This document shows positions 1 to 11,563 of a stretch of DNA of 64,000 bases, piece by piece. The first letter of the stretch is position 1. Every line of letters starts with the position of its first letter. A program made the translations under genes and the position numbers. This DNA is from Undaria pinnatifida. Its lineage: Eukaryota; Sar; Phaeophyceae; Laminariales; Alariaceae. Under the pieces are notes generated by a model, which was given only the letters and a program-made list of their open reading frames with translations, had not been told where the DNA came from and ran no database searches. Where the stretch lies: positions 6,068,405 through 6,132,404 of the forward strand of contig JABAKD010000029.1 of assembly GCA_012845835.1 (NCBI GenBank). The letters run 5' to 3'.

Positions 1-115
1 ACCACAACAACCACAACAACCACAACAACAACCACAACCACAACTAAAACCACAACTAAAACCACAACGACAACCACAAACACAACCAAAAACACAACCA
101 CATACTTCTACTACT
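1..115. repeat. CAA/CCACAA microsatellite
   Basis: The first ~115 bases are an imperfect array of ACAACC/ACAACA units interrupted by ACTAAAACC variants. It probably continues to the left of the window edge. No coding signal is seen. Confidence 0.9.
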
Positions 116-734
116 ATAGATTTCTGCTGTGTCATCTATTAGTACGCCAGACGCTGACCCGTTCTTGGAAAAAGAACTGCCCAGGACTCCAAAATTCAAA
201 CTCCTCGCCGCGATATTCGGATGTGTTTCTCACCTCCCGTATGCAGTACGCTTCAACGACCAGGTACAGGGGACGGATACGGAAGGCGTTAGACAGCGCC
301 CTTCGAACAAAGTGATTTGACCGAGAAATACTCCAACACTGCCCCCACTAAGCTCTTTGATCACTCATTGACTCAGTAGCTCAGTGAGTAGTGCTACATA
401 GTATGTTAAACAACCAAAATAACCGTTCAAATCATGTCTTCAGCGCGCACGCTCAAGCAAGACTAATATGAAGTTGGTGAGAGTTTAACGCACCACAAAT
501 AACACCAACCACTGCCGTCACGTGACTCAGTAACTCGTTGGGTTTTGCCGAAAAACCAACTAAATGTGTTCTTGTGTTCGTTCATTTATCATCACCGATT
601 TCATAAGAGGGATCTCCGGAGCTATCCCCTCTCCACGCGCTACTACAGATGGTAGTAATCAGGAGAACACTAACAATTATCATAACCATTTACACAATGT
701 CTCCAGCACGCACCCTCTTGAATACAAAATGACG
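116..734. other. no recognised gene
   Basis: Only short unconvincing ORFs are present. Two segments, about 431-465 and 696-728, share a diverged motif (ATGTCTTCAGCGCGCACGCT versus ATGTCTCCAGCACGCACCCT). This suggests an old local duplication. I see nothing else. Confidence 0.5.
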
Positions 735-1700
735 AAGCTTTCATTCATCCCCCCTCCCCCCCTCCAACGCCCTCTCCTTCCCCACACCCCGCACGATCAC
801 CTAGACCCAGCACCGCGCGTATAGCGAGCCCATACATATATGAATAATATCGCGATCGGAGGATCACACACAATGTTGCGAAGATCAGTGTCGACCAAAT
901 CCTTCATCTCATAGCTGGAGTGTATTTTAAAATTATGTGACTTCAATTTCTTGAAAACCCTTCCCCCCCCCCCCCCCCCCCCCTCCCCCCCCTTTTTTTT
1001 TGTTCCTCGCTTTCTCTTTCTTAAACGCCCCACTTAATATCGAAGACCGCCAGAGTAATAAACACTTTCAAGCCCTGGATATCGCGTCGTTATCGTTTTA
1101 GAGCCGTCCATGCCGCTGCTGCAATTTCCACCCACCCCCGCCCCTGAGGCCCCCTTCTTCTCCACCACCCGCACCATCGCCTAGACCTAGCACCACGCGA
1201 ATAGCAAACCCCTGCATCTATGCGACCTAATGCTATCCCCCCCCGCCCCCCGCCCCCCCCCCGGCACATTCCCCCCCCCCTCTTCCACGAGAAGGATTTA
1301 TAGTTTCCACGCAATCATTGACCTGCCCCACCCGTCCCCTCTCCCCCCTCCCCCCCCCCTGCCCCCTTTTTGATTGAAATCGGGCCCCCACGTCCTTAAA
1401 AAACTCCGCCCTCCCCTCACCGGTTATTCGACTTACAGTATTCACTTGATAAACTGATGCATTTCCTTCCACAGCAGTCAGATTTTGTCCCCTTCAGAAA
1501 CAGGTTTTATAGTTTCCGCGCACAGACTGGCTCACATCACCATGTTGACCCCGATAGCTGTACTGCAGTTGCAAGGGAAGTCGCCGACCTAAAACCTTAA
1601 TGAGGACACACAACCCGTACTACGCGCGATCGGAGTATCACACACAGCTTGCAAAGATGAGTTCAAAAAAAAAATTGATCTCACAGCTGGAGTGTATTTT
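735..1700 (-). repeat. R1 dispersed modular repeat, copy A
   Basis: This is a minus-oriented copy of the commonest repeat in the window. Read on the minus strand it starts near 1700 with CTCCAGCTGTGAGATC. The conserved core with GATCGCGCGTA and the CAGCTGTGGAAGG-like module follow, and then long G runs (C runs on the plus strand near 961-990 and 1251-1281). A second, diverged start module appears near 931 (AGCTATGAGATGAAGG-like followed by GATCGCG). The copy therefore holds two non-identical tandem units. No protein is encoded and the element class is unknown. Confidence 0.8.
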
Positions 1701-2999
1701 CATTTTTATTAAATATGATGTCGGTGATAATCGTACTCACTACACATGTGCCTCGTTAGTTACATAGCCAATGCCCACTGAGCCGAAAGGAAACGACACA
1801 CAGAAGTAGTAGCTACGATAGGGCAAGCGTTTGAAGGCGGCCGTGAAAAAAGCATCCTCGGAATGAAATTTAAATGTCAATTTGGAAATGAGGCTAATTT
1901 GGAAGTGTTGTCCCTTATTTGTTCGTTCAAGCTCTACACATGCCAAGATCCAAGAATAGCTCGGGCGTGTACCACCCAAAATACAAAATAAAACGCTCTT
2001 CTCGTTTGGCTCGCTCAGCGTCTATCCGCGTTCACGTCGAGGTGCGGAACGTATACGGCGGGGCGAGGGGCGTTGGAACCGCCCCCCCGAGGACGGCGCT
2101 CGAACGGAGCTATTTGACCGATAATTTCACTTCCGAGAATTGCATACTGAGACCGAGACGAGAAAAACTTGCGACCAAATCCCCGAAAAACATAATGATC
2201 ATATACATTATTTCGGTTCTTTAAACGGTCCTTACATTCGGATACGTCTAGTTATCCCGCAAGAGAAAAATAGACACACGTAGTCAACAACGCCCACAAA
2301 CGCTGTCGCACCTCCTCGATGAGCGGGTTGCCCGCGCGGCGGGAGAGCGCAGGCCGGCTTTACCACCCTTGTTTGCACCCATGCCGACGCACCCACGTCG
2401 AGATCCGCCCCAGGGCGGGGCGCTCCCACACCCCGACACTAATCCCATCCACGTTCGTACTGCTATTACCACAACTGCTGTATGCTCCTGCTCCTGCTAC
2501 TGCTGCTGTAGTGGTGCTGCTGCCGAGATTTCTCTAGTCCAGGCGGTTGCTACTCATGCTTGGTGCTGTGCTGTTGCTGAGGTTAGTTGATTAGCTGGCA
2601 ATTTTTCTACGAACAAAACAACAAGGATAAAAAACATTGTGAAAGTTTATCGAAATATCGAAATTTGAAAAACAACTTGTTGTGGTGTTCCAAGTGGCAT
2701 GCAAGTCTCAAGGAGGCGGAACGCAATCCCTTGCCAAATCGAACCAGCTAAGGGACGTTTGAGGCGCCGAGCGCCGCCACGGAGCTTGGCCGAGATCCAG
2801 ACATGCTTTAAATTGTACCCATGGCAAGCTAACCTGCCCTGCGGCCGAAAGTGCGAGAAGAAACACTCGGCCGCGGAGAGCAGCAAGCCAAGAAAAAACG
2901 AACATCGTGTTTCACATATAAATATTATGTACGTAATACGTGTAAGTGATGAAAGCAGATACGTGATACATTCGTCAAAAAGTGAACAAAGTCGTCCAG
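1701..2999. other. no recognised gene
   Basis: A 101-codon ORF at 1919-2224 (+) and smaller ORFs resemble nothing I know. A CTG/CTC-rich patch lies at about 2478-2525. No convincing exon with splice sites was found. Confidence 0.4.
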
Positions 3000-3131
3000 T
3001 CGGGCGTTACATACGTACGTATCAGTCGCTTCCTGTTGAAGGTATTCCTCAACTCCAGAGTGACTGTGGAGCCTATCCTGTGACCACGAACTTAATTATG
3101 CGAGTTAATGTGAGAACAACAACAACAACAA
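3000..3131 (-). repeat. R2 LTR-like repeat, terminal fragment
   Basis: Read on the minus strand this contains TTCTCACATTAACTCGCATAA followed by AAGTTCGTGGTCACAGGATAG. It matches the start of the R2 copies near 13.73, 24.37 and 27.41 kb. Only the terminal ~130 bp is present. A 155-codon ORF crosses this fragment and is therefore probably not a gene. Confidence 0.7.
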
Positions 3132-4929
3132 CCTTTCAAGACTCGCACACAGCTGAATTAGACTGACCGGATGCCGCCAAGGAAACCAAACAATTTGTTA
3201 CTGTATCCTACGGACGAGAACGATTTTACATGTTTTCCATATGATATGAAGAAATATACGAGGAGAGATCAACCAAACGAAGCACGAAAGAACGTACGAG
3301 CTACCCAAGGGCTCACAAAGAAAGTTACCCCGCACGAAACACTTTACCCCACCTCACCACCCCCACCCCCCTGAGGGCGGAAGGAAAACTTGTTCTCTTT
3401 CGACTGGGTAATTCTTGGATTTTTGTTCTCTCTCATTTTTTGTTTCAATGACAATGCTGTTCTTCGGTGCTTGGGCATACTACACGTAGACGTTATTCAT
3501 AGCAAAAGATAGGTTGAGATAATACACACCAAGAGATTGGTTGAGATACATAAGAGCGATGATCTATGATGGGCTGGCGACGCCTGTGAAGGTATGATTC
3601 CTGGAGACAACTCCCCCCCAACTTGCCTCGAAACCAAAGCCAAACACTTTGCTTCTCAAGCACTTGCTTCTTCCTTGCATTCCACTTCTTCTTGCTTGGA
3701 TATCACCGCCTCAGCGAAAAATCTACGACAACCTTGGGCGATCGTGAGAGTTTGACTAGTCTGAGTATGACTCGTCCGACTCATCTCACCCTCCCTCGAG
3801 CTGTAAGACGTTACGCCGGCGTGCTGCGGGGGCTCTGACAGCCTTACCCTTCTGCTGTGGGGCCGTTCGGGGTGCGACGCGGGCTCTGACAGCCCTACCC
3901 GCGCCCGTTCGCAGCTTTTTCGCCGCCACCGCTTTTTCTGCTTCGCTTACGTCAAAGCTGTCTTCGAATATTCCAGTGTTGGCATCTGTTTTTCACAGAG
4001 CCAACGAAGTGGCATGCCTCCCTTTAACGTGGTGGGATATGGAGTACGTCCATAACCACTCTACAGGGATGCAAAATACGCACGTCAGGGGTACGTTGGT
4101 GCAGCATGGTGTATGCATCTAGATGGCGTGCTCTTCGAATCGGTTGTCTGGACTAGAGCAATTACATTTTTTTTCGAGTCCCACTTGGGGACGAAAGGAC
4201 AGGCGGGATGTTTCTGAGGCGCAGCTTTCCCGGTATCGGGTTCAACCACCCACGTCTTGGCCTTGCCCCTGTCCGTTCCTGAACAGTCGTCCATGCTGAG
4301 CCCGTAGCAGCAAATGAACTCTAAGCTATCCGCTCGATTTCCCTAGGCGCGTTCTCGCTAGGTTATCTTATCGAAGGGGTTAGGTTAGAGGGTTCCCCCC
4401 GCCACGGAGACTGTGGTCATCGTGACACCCTTCTCTCTCTTTCTCAGTCTCTCCTGCGGTACGCAGGGCGTGGCAGTCCGTGACCACGTCAAGCTCAGAG
4501 GCTACCTGTGTCGACCTCAGGGGCTACGTGGATTGCAGTACACCCAACCCTGGACTGTGCCTCCTTAGTTTTATAGGGTTTAGTATAGGGTTGTTGTATG
4601 TTGGAAATGGGGTAGCGTTTGAGGGGGGGATGGGGGTCTCGTACACCCCTCCCTAACCTGAGAGGTCCAAAACAATTTTTCGCGAGTGTGGTGTCGGAAT
4701 GTTTTTTTTGTGTGCCCTTGCGCGACCTTGAGAATAAAATAAATATCGTAGACCCACCATATTGGGCGTGCAGCAAGATAAATAAAAGCAAGCAACACAG
4801 CGCTACGAGAAATAAACACATAGCCACGCGTCGTCTAAGAATTTCGAATATAAGATGTAGACAGCGGTCCACGTATTAATGCATACGAAATTGTTAACTC
4901 GCTACACGCAGCTGCGATACATGCCGTCA
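3132..4929. other. no recognised gene
   Basis: The stretch has scattered short ORFs without family resemblance. A small tandem motif (GGGCTCTGACAGCCNTACCC) occurs at about 3829-3850 and 3882-3903. C/T-rich tracts lie near 3340-3375. I see no splice-joined coding exons. Confidence 0.4.
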
Positions 4930-4930
4930 A

Positions 4931-6036
4931 GGTACGCTTCTGTGATGACCTAAACATTTTGAAGGACCTGGTTCACCTCGAGGAGGACCTCGGGGTGAAC
5001 GGGGTTGAAGGTTGAACCACTAGCCGCGTGTGCGGGGTCAGTCTTGCGCATGCTGGTCGCCGACGACCCACGCATTGCGTCTAAGTCGTTGGAAGGCCTT
5101 GCAAAGATGATGGCCGTCATTGTGGCCGTTTTGGAAGCAACAGCACTCACAATGTCCGAGAAGAAAACGCAGACGTTGTTGCTGTGCGCACATTCAACAA
5201 GGTGCTCCCCACCTCACCGCGCGTCGTCGAAGCAACGAACCATAGGTATATGCAGACCGTGAAGTTTCTGTACCTGGGCGGTCTTTTCAACGCGAACGCC
5301 GACATCATGCCAGAGATCAAACGACGGATCCGACATACACATGCTACGATCGTTTCAAGCGCGAACCGTACGATGTGGAGGATGCCCCGTTTCACGCTAA
5401 AGGTGCTCCTGGTAAAGGCCGAGGTGACGGAAACCCTGTTGCACGGGTGTGTGAACTGGGCTCTCAGCCTGGAGCGCTTGTAATTCCAAACGGCACGCAC
5501 AACGTCCTTCTAAGGATCATTGGCTTTTAGCGCCGACATCTCAGCGACCGCCGCATGTCGTACGCCAAGGCTATCAAGAAGGCAATAAATGTGTGAGCGT
5601 TAAGACGACTATCCACAAACGACGCGCCTTTTTTGCGGGAGCCGTACAACCCACGACCAATGACCGACTGACCCACTGTGTGATATTCGGGAAGATGACT
5701 TGTGGGGTCAACCCGGGACGTGGACGGCCGGAAAAGAACTGGGCACAGTGTCTTGCAGGCGACATCAGGGTATTTGAAGCAACTCAAGTGTCCATGGATA
5801 GCTCTCCCTTGCTGTTCGGAGTAGAGACTATGCTATGGCCGAGGGCGGCTAAGAAGGGTTGGAACTGGCAGCGGAGTATCGTCGAAGCTGCGGACCGCTT
5901 CATAACGAGATGGCTTATTGGCGAGGCGGAGAAGAGCGAGGCTATGCCTCACACCAGAGAACGCCAAGAGCAGCAACCAATGGACACCGGGGGGACTTGG
6001 AGAGGGACGCAGTCGTACAGAGACAGCTGTAGATGA
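4931..6036 (+). pseudogene. LINE reverse transcriptase C-terminal remnant
   Basis: This is a degraded 3' part of a non-LTR retrotransposon. Successive plus-strand frames carry a coherent product. The first is a post-YADD RT segment (5005-5160, residues like SLEGLAKMMAVIVAVLEAT). Next comes a connection region at 5184-5483 with FLYLGGLFNANADIMPEIKR. The final block at 5593-6036 has GRGRPEKNWAQCLAGDIRVF and WPRAAKKGWNWQR, typical of the C-terminus of these elements. Frame changes near 5170 and 5480 and in-frame stops break it. The endonuclease and the RT palm are missing, so it is a 5'-truncated copy, the usual fate of LINE insertions. A related element on the other strand lies at 25.2-28.7 kb. 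Confidence 0.8.
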
Positions 6037-6370
6037 AAGCATATTCGAAATTGTAGATCGTGTGGCAAGGTACCTGTTTGACTAACATCATAGACTATAC
6101 TACCTACACCCACATATAAGACCATACCTCCCACAGAAAACACCACACCGGTGATATTTTTCTTGTATTTAAAACGAAGAGGCGAATTACCACCCGGGTT
6201 ACATAAGGTAACACACCCCTGAGGTTACACCGCATATATTCACGCCCCCCCTCTTCTATCAGCCGGTGATACGGCATTTTCCTGGGGATCACACACATCT
6301 CACACCCTCCGTGTGCGGGAAGACACCCCGTTTGTTGCCTGCTTCAACATGAACGTGGAGGGAGAACAGA
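6037..6370. other. low-complexity CACACC-rich tract
   Basis: The sequence is rich in ACACC, GGTGATA and GGGTTAC motifs that recur in 6660-6905, for example the CCGGTGATA and TTTAAAACGAA pieces. It looks like decayed repeat DNA with no gene. Confidence 0.4.
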
Positions 6371-6660
6371 ATGCCGCCATCAGCACCTCCGCTGCTCTTA
6401 CAACTGCTGCGATCGCAGCAGTGCAGGTGCGACCGATCTCCTTGCCCTTTCAATAGGAGTAAACATTCTGTACACCTGCGGCTTCTTCTGCCCCTGCGGC
6501 TGCTCCTTATGCAGCTCCTGCTGCTGCTGTTGACTCGACAGCAGCAGCAGCTGGCACAGCAACAGGCGTCAACATGGCCGTAGTTGTTGACTCGCTAGCA
6601 GCAGCACAGTCGTTGCTGACTCGCTAGCTACAGCACACGCGAGTACTGCAGAAGCAGTGT
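6371..6660. repeat. CTG/CAG-rich repeat with hairpin
   Basis: A run of CTG-type triplets (from about 6510) is followed by CAG triplets to about 6552. The arms GCTGCTGCTG and CAGCAGCAGC flank a nine-base loop. Downstream, GTTGACTCGCTAGCAGCAGCA is repeated at about 6586 and 6614. Confidence 0.75.
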
Positions 6661-6930
6661 CATCACACCCCTTTTTTTCACACGCCTAACTATCATACCC
6701 TCTACACCCTCCTGTGGGTTTGAGGAAGTAAGTGCTATCATACCCCGTGGTTTATCACACCCCCTTCGTGGCCCCCTCGAGCCGCACTTTATCATCCGGG
6801 TTACTTAAGATACCACACCCCCCACAGAATATCACACCCGGCGGTGATAAGTTTCTTAAAAGCGAAAACGTTATCACCGGAGTTGGGTTTCTTAAAAGAG
6901 GACACGCGCAATAATTCTCGAGGCGGGAAA
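6661..6930. repeat. degenerate ATCACACCC repeat tract
   Basis: Many short copies of ATCACACCC/ATCATACCC separate variants of TTTCTTAAAAG. The last two copies, TAAGTTTCTTAAAAGCG and GGGTTTCTTAAAAGAG, are about 45 bp apart. No coding sequence is seen. Confidence 0.5.
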
Positions 6931-7470
6931 ATAACTGTGGTCGGGTCGGGAACGGGTCGGGACGGGAACGGGAATCCCGAGTGTATTTCGTTCCCAACGG
7001 CGAATTCCCGCCCCTTCCTGACGTCGGTCTCTGTTTCCTGTTCCCGCCGTCTACCGTCCCGACTTTCGGCATCTTGTTCCCGTCTCGTCTGTTTCCCGTC
7101 TCGTTGTAATATGTATGCACCCCTCTGCCCGTCGCACCGTCCGCCTAGCTACTTGTTCCCATCCCGTACCGACGTTCGCGCACACAGTTTCTCCCATTCC
7201 GCAACTCACTTAAGAGGATGCTCACATCCCATTTACCATGGGTTGTGTATTTCCCCCACCATAAAACTGTAGGAGATTCAACTGGAATATATTCCAGTTT
7301 TGATTATCATTCAACTTTGGATGCGCAACAGCTGCAGCAGTAGTACATCATAGATATGCACCGGAGGAGATTGTTTCGTCCGTATATATTTTTGATAAAT
7401 AATTGTTTATCCCACATTTCCAACAAATTTACATAATATTTAATAAGCAACGTTTTCTTTCTTTTAAAAG
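6931..7470. repeat. CGGGA/TCCCG-rich degenerate repeat
   Basis: From 6945 to about 7150 the sequence is a patchwork of GGGACGGG/CCCGTC motifs, dense and degenerate. The remainder to 7470 is AT-rich with nothing recognisable. Confidence 0.5.
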
Positions 7471-7559
7471 GCGGCGAAAGTTCGTTTGATTGAGCAATGG
7501 ATTGGCAAATAGCACTTCAGTATTACTTTCCTCTTGTCAACCGTTCGTTGTCTCGAGCC

Positions 7560-7800
7560 CTCTTTCACGATCGTGTTCCCAACCATCTCGGTCTCCATCT
7601 CCTGCCCATATTCCCACAACGTTCTCGACCGATTTCCCAACTGTGTCCCCGACAGTTTTGCCGACTATGTTCCAGATCGATTCTCGACTATCTTGCCGAC
7701 CGATTTCCCGACTGTGTTCTCGATCATTTTTCCGACTACGTACCAGACCAAGTTCCCGACCTGCTCCCAAACCCGTCCCGTGATCCCGCCCCGCCAAGAG
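7560..7800. repeat. degenerate minisatellite (TTCCCGACTGTGTTC-like)
   Basis: Units of about 17-18 bp such as GATTTCCCGACTGTGTTCTC recur with drift. Overlapping ORFs on both strands (PT-rich on plus, VG-rich on minus) are by-products of the repeat rather than genes. Confidence 0.65.
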
Positions 7801-8400
7801 TTCGTGGAATCCCGTCCCGTCGCGTCAACCAAATGGTTCCCCGCCTTTCCTTTTTTCCTTCCCATTCCCGTCCCCCGTTGAGCAAACGGGAAACTTTTCC
7901 CATGCCGTCGCTCGGGAAGAACCAAATATTATTCCACCTGCGGCGGGCTAAACGGCTACAGTCCCATACCGAGATCGGTGTCTTCGTTACCGCGCGTAGT
8001 TTTGGTTTCTTATGTAGTACGCGGTAAGGGGGGCGCGAAAGTACTATAATAGCCCTGAACCCTCTACAGCGGGTGGTATTTTCTTCGTTGCTCGTTTTCG
8101 ATGATTTCAATGCGGGAAGCGCGAAAGCGACAGTAGTAATGAGTCTCTTTCGTTTTTTTTTTTTTTTCTAATGTTTTCCTTTCTTGTTTGCTCGCTTGTC
8201 TCCGTCATCACCGGCCTTTTGGCCTTAGTATACTTCGTCCGTGTAACAGCAGGTATGTTTGTGTTGCTTTGTCCGTTCTACAGATATCGGTTCCTCTTCA
8301 GCGCGTATGTTGTTCTTGCAGCCTCCCCTGTCCTTTCCGATCTTCTTGCATCACATTTTTCCCAGTGGAGAGTTTCGGGGAAAAAAAAATGAAAATAAAG
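7801..8400. other. no recognised gene
   Basis: No known protein family or splice-supported exon is seen. A T-run lies near 8154-8167 and an A-run near 8380-8388. Confidence 0.4.
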
Positions 8401-8404
8401 TGAA

Positions 8405-9290
8405 AATGGTCGGGGGCGGTTGCTCATGGTCGCGGCGTGCTTCCAGGATTTGTATTTTGAAAATATGAACAACACTAAAATGCTCAGGGGCCTCTTCGCC
8501 GTGCTCTTAAAGTCTACAGAGAGATCAAAGCGTAAGACCTGCGCTTGATATGAAACGAGCTTCGAGCTTTCTGCCGGTCTAACACACACGGCACTCTACC
8601 ACCTTTCGCCGCAACTCGCTCCCTCCGCCCCTCTTACCCAAAGTCACAATGGCCAGTTGTCGTCGCCGTCCTCCTTGCCGTCACCCAGCTCCAAGTTGCG
8701 TTGCTTGCTTAGCTACTTGGTGTTGCGTTGCGTTGGGAACTCGACAACAACATCTACTTCCCCTCCTCTCATCATGTAGCCTGCCTAGATTGATCCTGCT
8801 GTGCTGATTTCGCCGCCCCAGCAGTATCACCAAGCGACGACTGGTTGGAAAAGCTGACAAGCTCTGATACTCTACGCTTTGGCAGCGAGTTGGCCTCCAC
8901 CCCGGCAACCTTCCTCGCGGTGATCCAGCTTGAGACGCTGCTTGTCATTACTGTTTCTATCGTGCGATGCCTAAAAATTGTCTGCCTGCTGGATTGATCA
9001 TGGGACACTGCTGCTGTTTTCGTCCCAACAGCGTCACGAAATCACGCCTGGTACGAGGAGATGGCGGGCCCTGCCATGCTACAAAATAATTGGCAGGGAG
9101 TTAGTGTTAATTTTTGTAGTGGTGCAGGCAACCTATTGCCGTGTGTGCTCTATTCCCTGACCAGTTTGTTGATCAGGGGTGGGAGCTAATTTTGAAGCCT
9201 TCCCCCTGAGCAAGAAGGTTGCTCAGGTGTTGTTTTCGCCGTCAACGTCTATTATGCGGCTAAACGTTAGCAAACCCTGAGCAACGCTAC
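8405..9290 (+). repeat. R3 diverged dispersed repeat, copy 1
   Basis: This region aligns by eye along its length with 28985-29850. Shared landmarks in the same order are GGGGGCGGTTGCTCATGGTCG/GGGGCGGTTCCTCTCATGGTCG, CCAG(T/C)TGTCGTCGCCGTC, the CTACGCTTTGGCAGCG/CCACGCTTTGGCAGCG block, and GCGTCACGAAA. Identity looks like roughly 70%. No recognisable protein is encoded and the element class is unknown. It abuts the B2 end of the Ngaro-like element. Confidence 0.7.
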
Positions 9291-9399
9291 CCCTGACCTA
9301 TTCGTTTTATCACTTTTTTTCTTCTCCCGAATCTCACTAGTATACCTGTCGTTTGTCTGCCTTTTCTTTTTTTTTTGTTTTCGTCTTTTGCTTTCGAAG

Positions 9400-9563
9400 T
9401 GGTATCATATTATTGCGCCCCCCCCGCTCGGAGCACGGAGGGCGGAGAGAGGGGCAGGTCCCTGGGGCTGCTCCAACAGCAGCCCCACGCTATCGTCCGT
9501 ATCCTTGAGCCAAGTTCCATCCCAACTTGCAATGTCGAGATTTCGACGCCAGCCTCCACCTGA
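9400..9563 (-). repeat. B2 split direct repeat
   Basis: This nearly repeats 10529-10693. Both start GTATCATATTATTGCGC, run through GCTCGGAGCACGG and GGGGCTGCTC, and end in TTTCGACGCCAGCCT. It forms the outer 3' repeat of the Ngaro-like element. Confidence 0.85.
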
Positions 9564-10527
9564 AACACTCGAAAAAAATAAACACACATATTACCGCACT
9601 GTTGTGCTCAGCACAAGCGCACACACGACACATCTAACACAAATATAGTCGACTAGAGGAGCACCAATAATATATACATGACGCCATTATACATATGTAC
9701 TCCGCGGCAAAGCAGCACTATTACGGTCAACTCTCTCTCCTGCAGTTTCAGGTTGCGCTAATACCGAGCCAAGCGTGGGACCGAACCACTGCGCCGGCTT
9801 ATTAGCACCTGTCATCATACAACATCTGCACAGCATAGTGCAAATTCCATACGAGGAGGAATGGACGGACCTCCACCGTGGAGACATGCGTGCATGTTCG
9901 CGAATCACGGTAAGCAAACCGACATCGCACGAACGCCTGCATTGAACAATGCAGCTTCCTGACGGAAAAAGGGGGGCACCTCCAGCTTAGAGACGTGCGC
10001 GCGCTACTCTGATGACAAAACAGGGACCCTGAGCACCACACATACAATATATCCAAACCTGCAACCAACGACACCCGGGCGGCTGATGCCGCCCCCTAGG
10101 TACGTGGAGCTAACAGCAGCGAACACTCTTTCGCGTTGCTGCGACCGCCTCATTGGGCGGCTGATACCGCCCCCTAGGTATGTGGAGCTAACAGCAGCGA
10201 ACACTCTCCCGCGTTGCTGCGACCGCCTCATTTTCCTTCCAATGACTCCCTTCAAAGCACGGGCGGGTGAGTGGGAAATCAGCCAGTTCATCACACCTTG
10301 AACCTGCCTTGCTGACGATGCTTCTCTCTTCTCTGCGTGCTTCCCTTGCCAGTCAGCAACCAGACAAACTGGTCTAAGGTTCCCTTTGCTATACCAGGAC
10401 AAATGCAAGTAACCACCCGCGTTGATCTCATTGATCAACGTACAATAACTCCAAAAGTCTTCCGGACATACGAAACCCTTAATTTCTCGTGCCTCGACAA
10501 TAATACGCTTGGTATTTTGCTTTCATA
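9564..10527 (-). repeat. A2 split direct repeat
   Basis: Positions 10311-10527 match A1 (12952-13170), sharing for example GCTGACGATGCTTCTCTC and TAACCACCCGCGTTGATCTC. The remaining A2 sequence down to 9564 has no partner at A1, as expected if A1 was truncated by the deletion at about 12951. A 78-bp tandem duplication lies inside it. Confidence 0.7.
10077..10232. repeat. 78-bp tandem duplication in A2
   Basis: Two head-to-tail copies, 10077-10154 and 10155-10232, differ at only a few positions. Each starts GGGCGGCTGATNCCGCCCCC and ends TTGCTGCGACCGCCTCATT. Each copy contains a short inverted repeat around GGCGG...CCGCC. Confidence 0.95.
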
Positions 10528-10528
10528 G

Positions 10529-10693
10529 TTGTATCATATTATTGCGCACCCCCCGCTCGGAGCACGGCGGGCGGAGAGAGGGGCAGATCCCCGGGGCTGC
10601 TCTGACAGCAGTCCCACGCTATCGTCCGTAATCCTGAGTCAAGTTCCATCCCAACCGGCAATGTTGAGCTTTCGACGCCAGCCTTCACCTTAC
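10529..10693 (-). repeat. B1 split direct repeat
   Basis: This is the inner partner of 9400-9563. It sits directly against A2, giving the B1-A2 junction expected of Ngaro/PAT elements. Confidence 0.85.
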
Positions 10694-10862
10694 GGACGCA
10701 TTGCGTCCCACCCTTACCCCCTTTGCTGTACCCCTAGGATGCGCCCGTCAAGATTCAACTTCTCCTTTCTATCCGCTTGGCATAAATAATAACGTTGCGT
10801 ACTAGCTGAATTAGTTACGTCGACTTCTACCTCTCCAGCTTTGAAATGGGGTTAATTTGCCC

Positions 10863-11546
10863 TCAATCTGTACCCTGCCCCGGCTGGATCCCGTTACCCA
10901 TCCCCTCCTGGGCCATTACATTTGCTACCCGGCTGGCATCCTTCCCGTGGCTACGAACGTACGCCTTATACGCATCAGACGCCCACTGGCCATCCCGTTG
11001 CAACGTCTCTGGGGAGGCACCCCATGCTGATGAGTGCGTTGCGCCCGCAATCCTAACGGAGTGCAGGGCGTACTCATCCGCCCGCACGCCCGCCAACGCA
11101 ACAAATTCTCGCAGGGCTACCGTCGCTTGTTGCTTCGTCCACATGGACCATCTGCCACCACCACTCCCGTACGCCACGAGGGGAGCCGACGATGGCAAAA
11201 AGCAAATAACAAGACATCAACTCGAGCATAAGATCGACAGCAACGCCACGGGCCCGCACGGGCCTCGGTGAACCCGCCCGAACGCGCAAAATCACCGCCC
11301 CTTTGCGCAACTGGTCGCCCTTAGACCCACGAAATCAATCCTCCACGCGGTCGGCTCTCGACCATTGCGCTGCCCCCAACTGTGCCCGACCGCCAAAGAA
11401 ACTCCCGTGTGCTCGCCGTAAACATACGTTTCGTGGATACGCGACCGGGTTTTCGCGAACGTTTCGAACGCGCGTGTCAAAAGACAAAACGACGCACACA
11501 ACACAAGCCACAACACGCGCCCCCCGTTACGGCAAGCAGGGATCAA
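10863..11546 (-). pseudogene. tyrosine recombinase, catalytic part (frameshifted)
   Basis: On the minus strand the frame from 11546 carries LWLVLCASFCLLTRAFETFA, which fits the helix holding the first catalytic Arg (LLTRAFE). The frame at 11310-11074 continues with KGAVILRVRAGSPRPVRARG. The last frame, 11198-10863, holds the C-terminal catalytic block: LHSVRIAGATH (the H-x-x-R motif), then RDGQW and DAYKAYVR with the expected Trp and a candidate nucleophilic Tyr. At least two frame changes separate these pieces, so the enzyme is dead. In the intact family it joins the circular cDNA to the genome. The N-terminal half lies beyond the MITE at 11821-12191. Confidence 0.8.
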
Positions 11547-11563
11547 AGTTTCGCCCAGACCCA

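Noticed and set aside
2699..3166. 155-codon plus ORF
   Set aside because: Its second half runs through an R2 terminal fragment and the rest has no family resemblance.
10846..11271. 141-codon plus ORF
   Set aside because: It is the antisense shadow of the tyrosine recombinase, whose catalytic motifs are on the minus strand.
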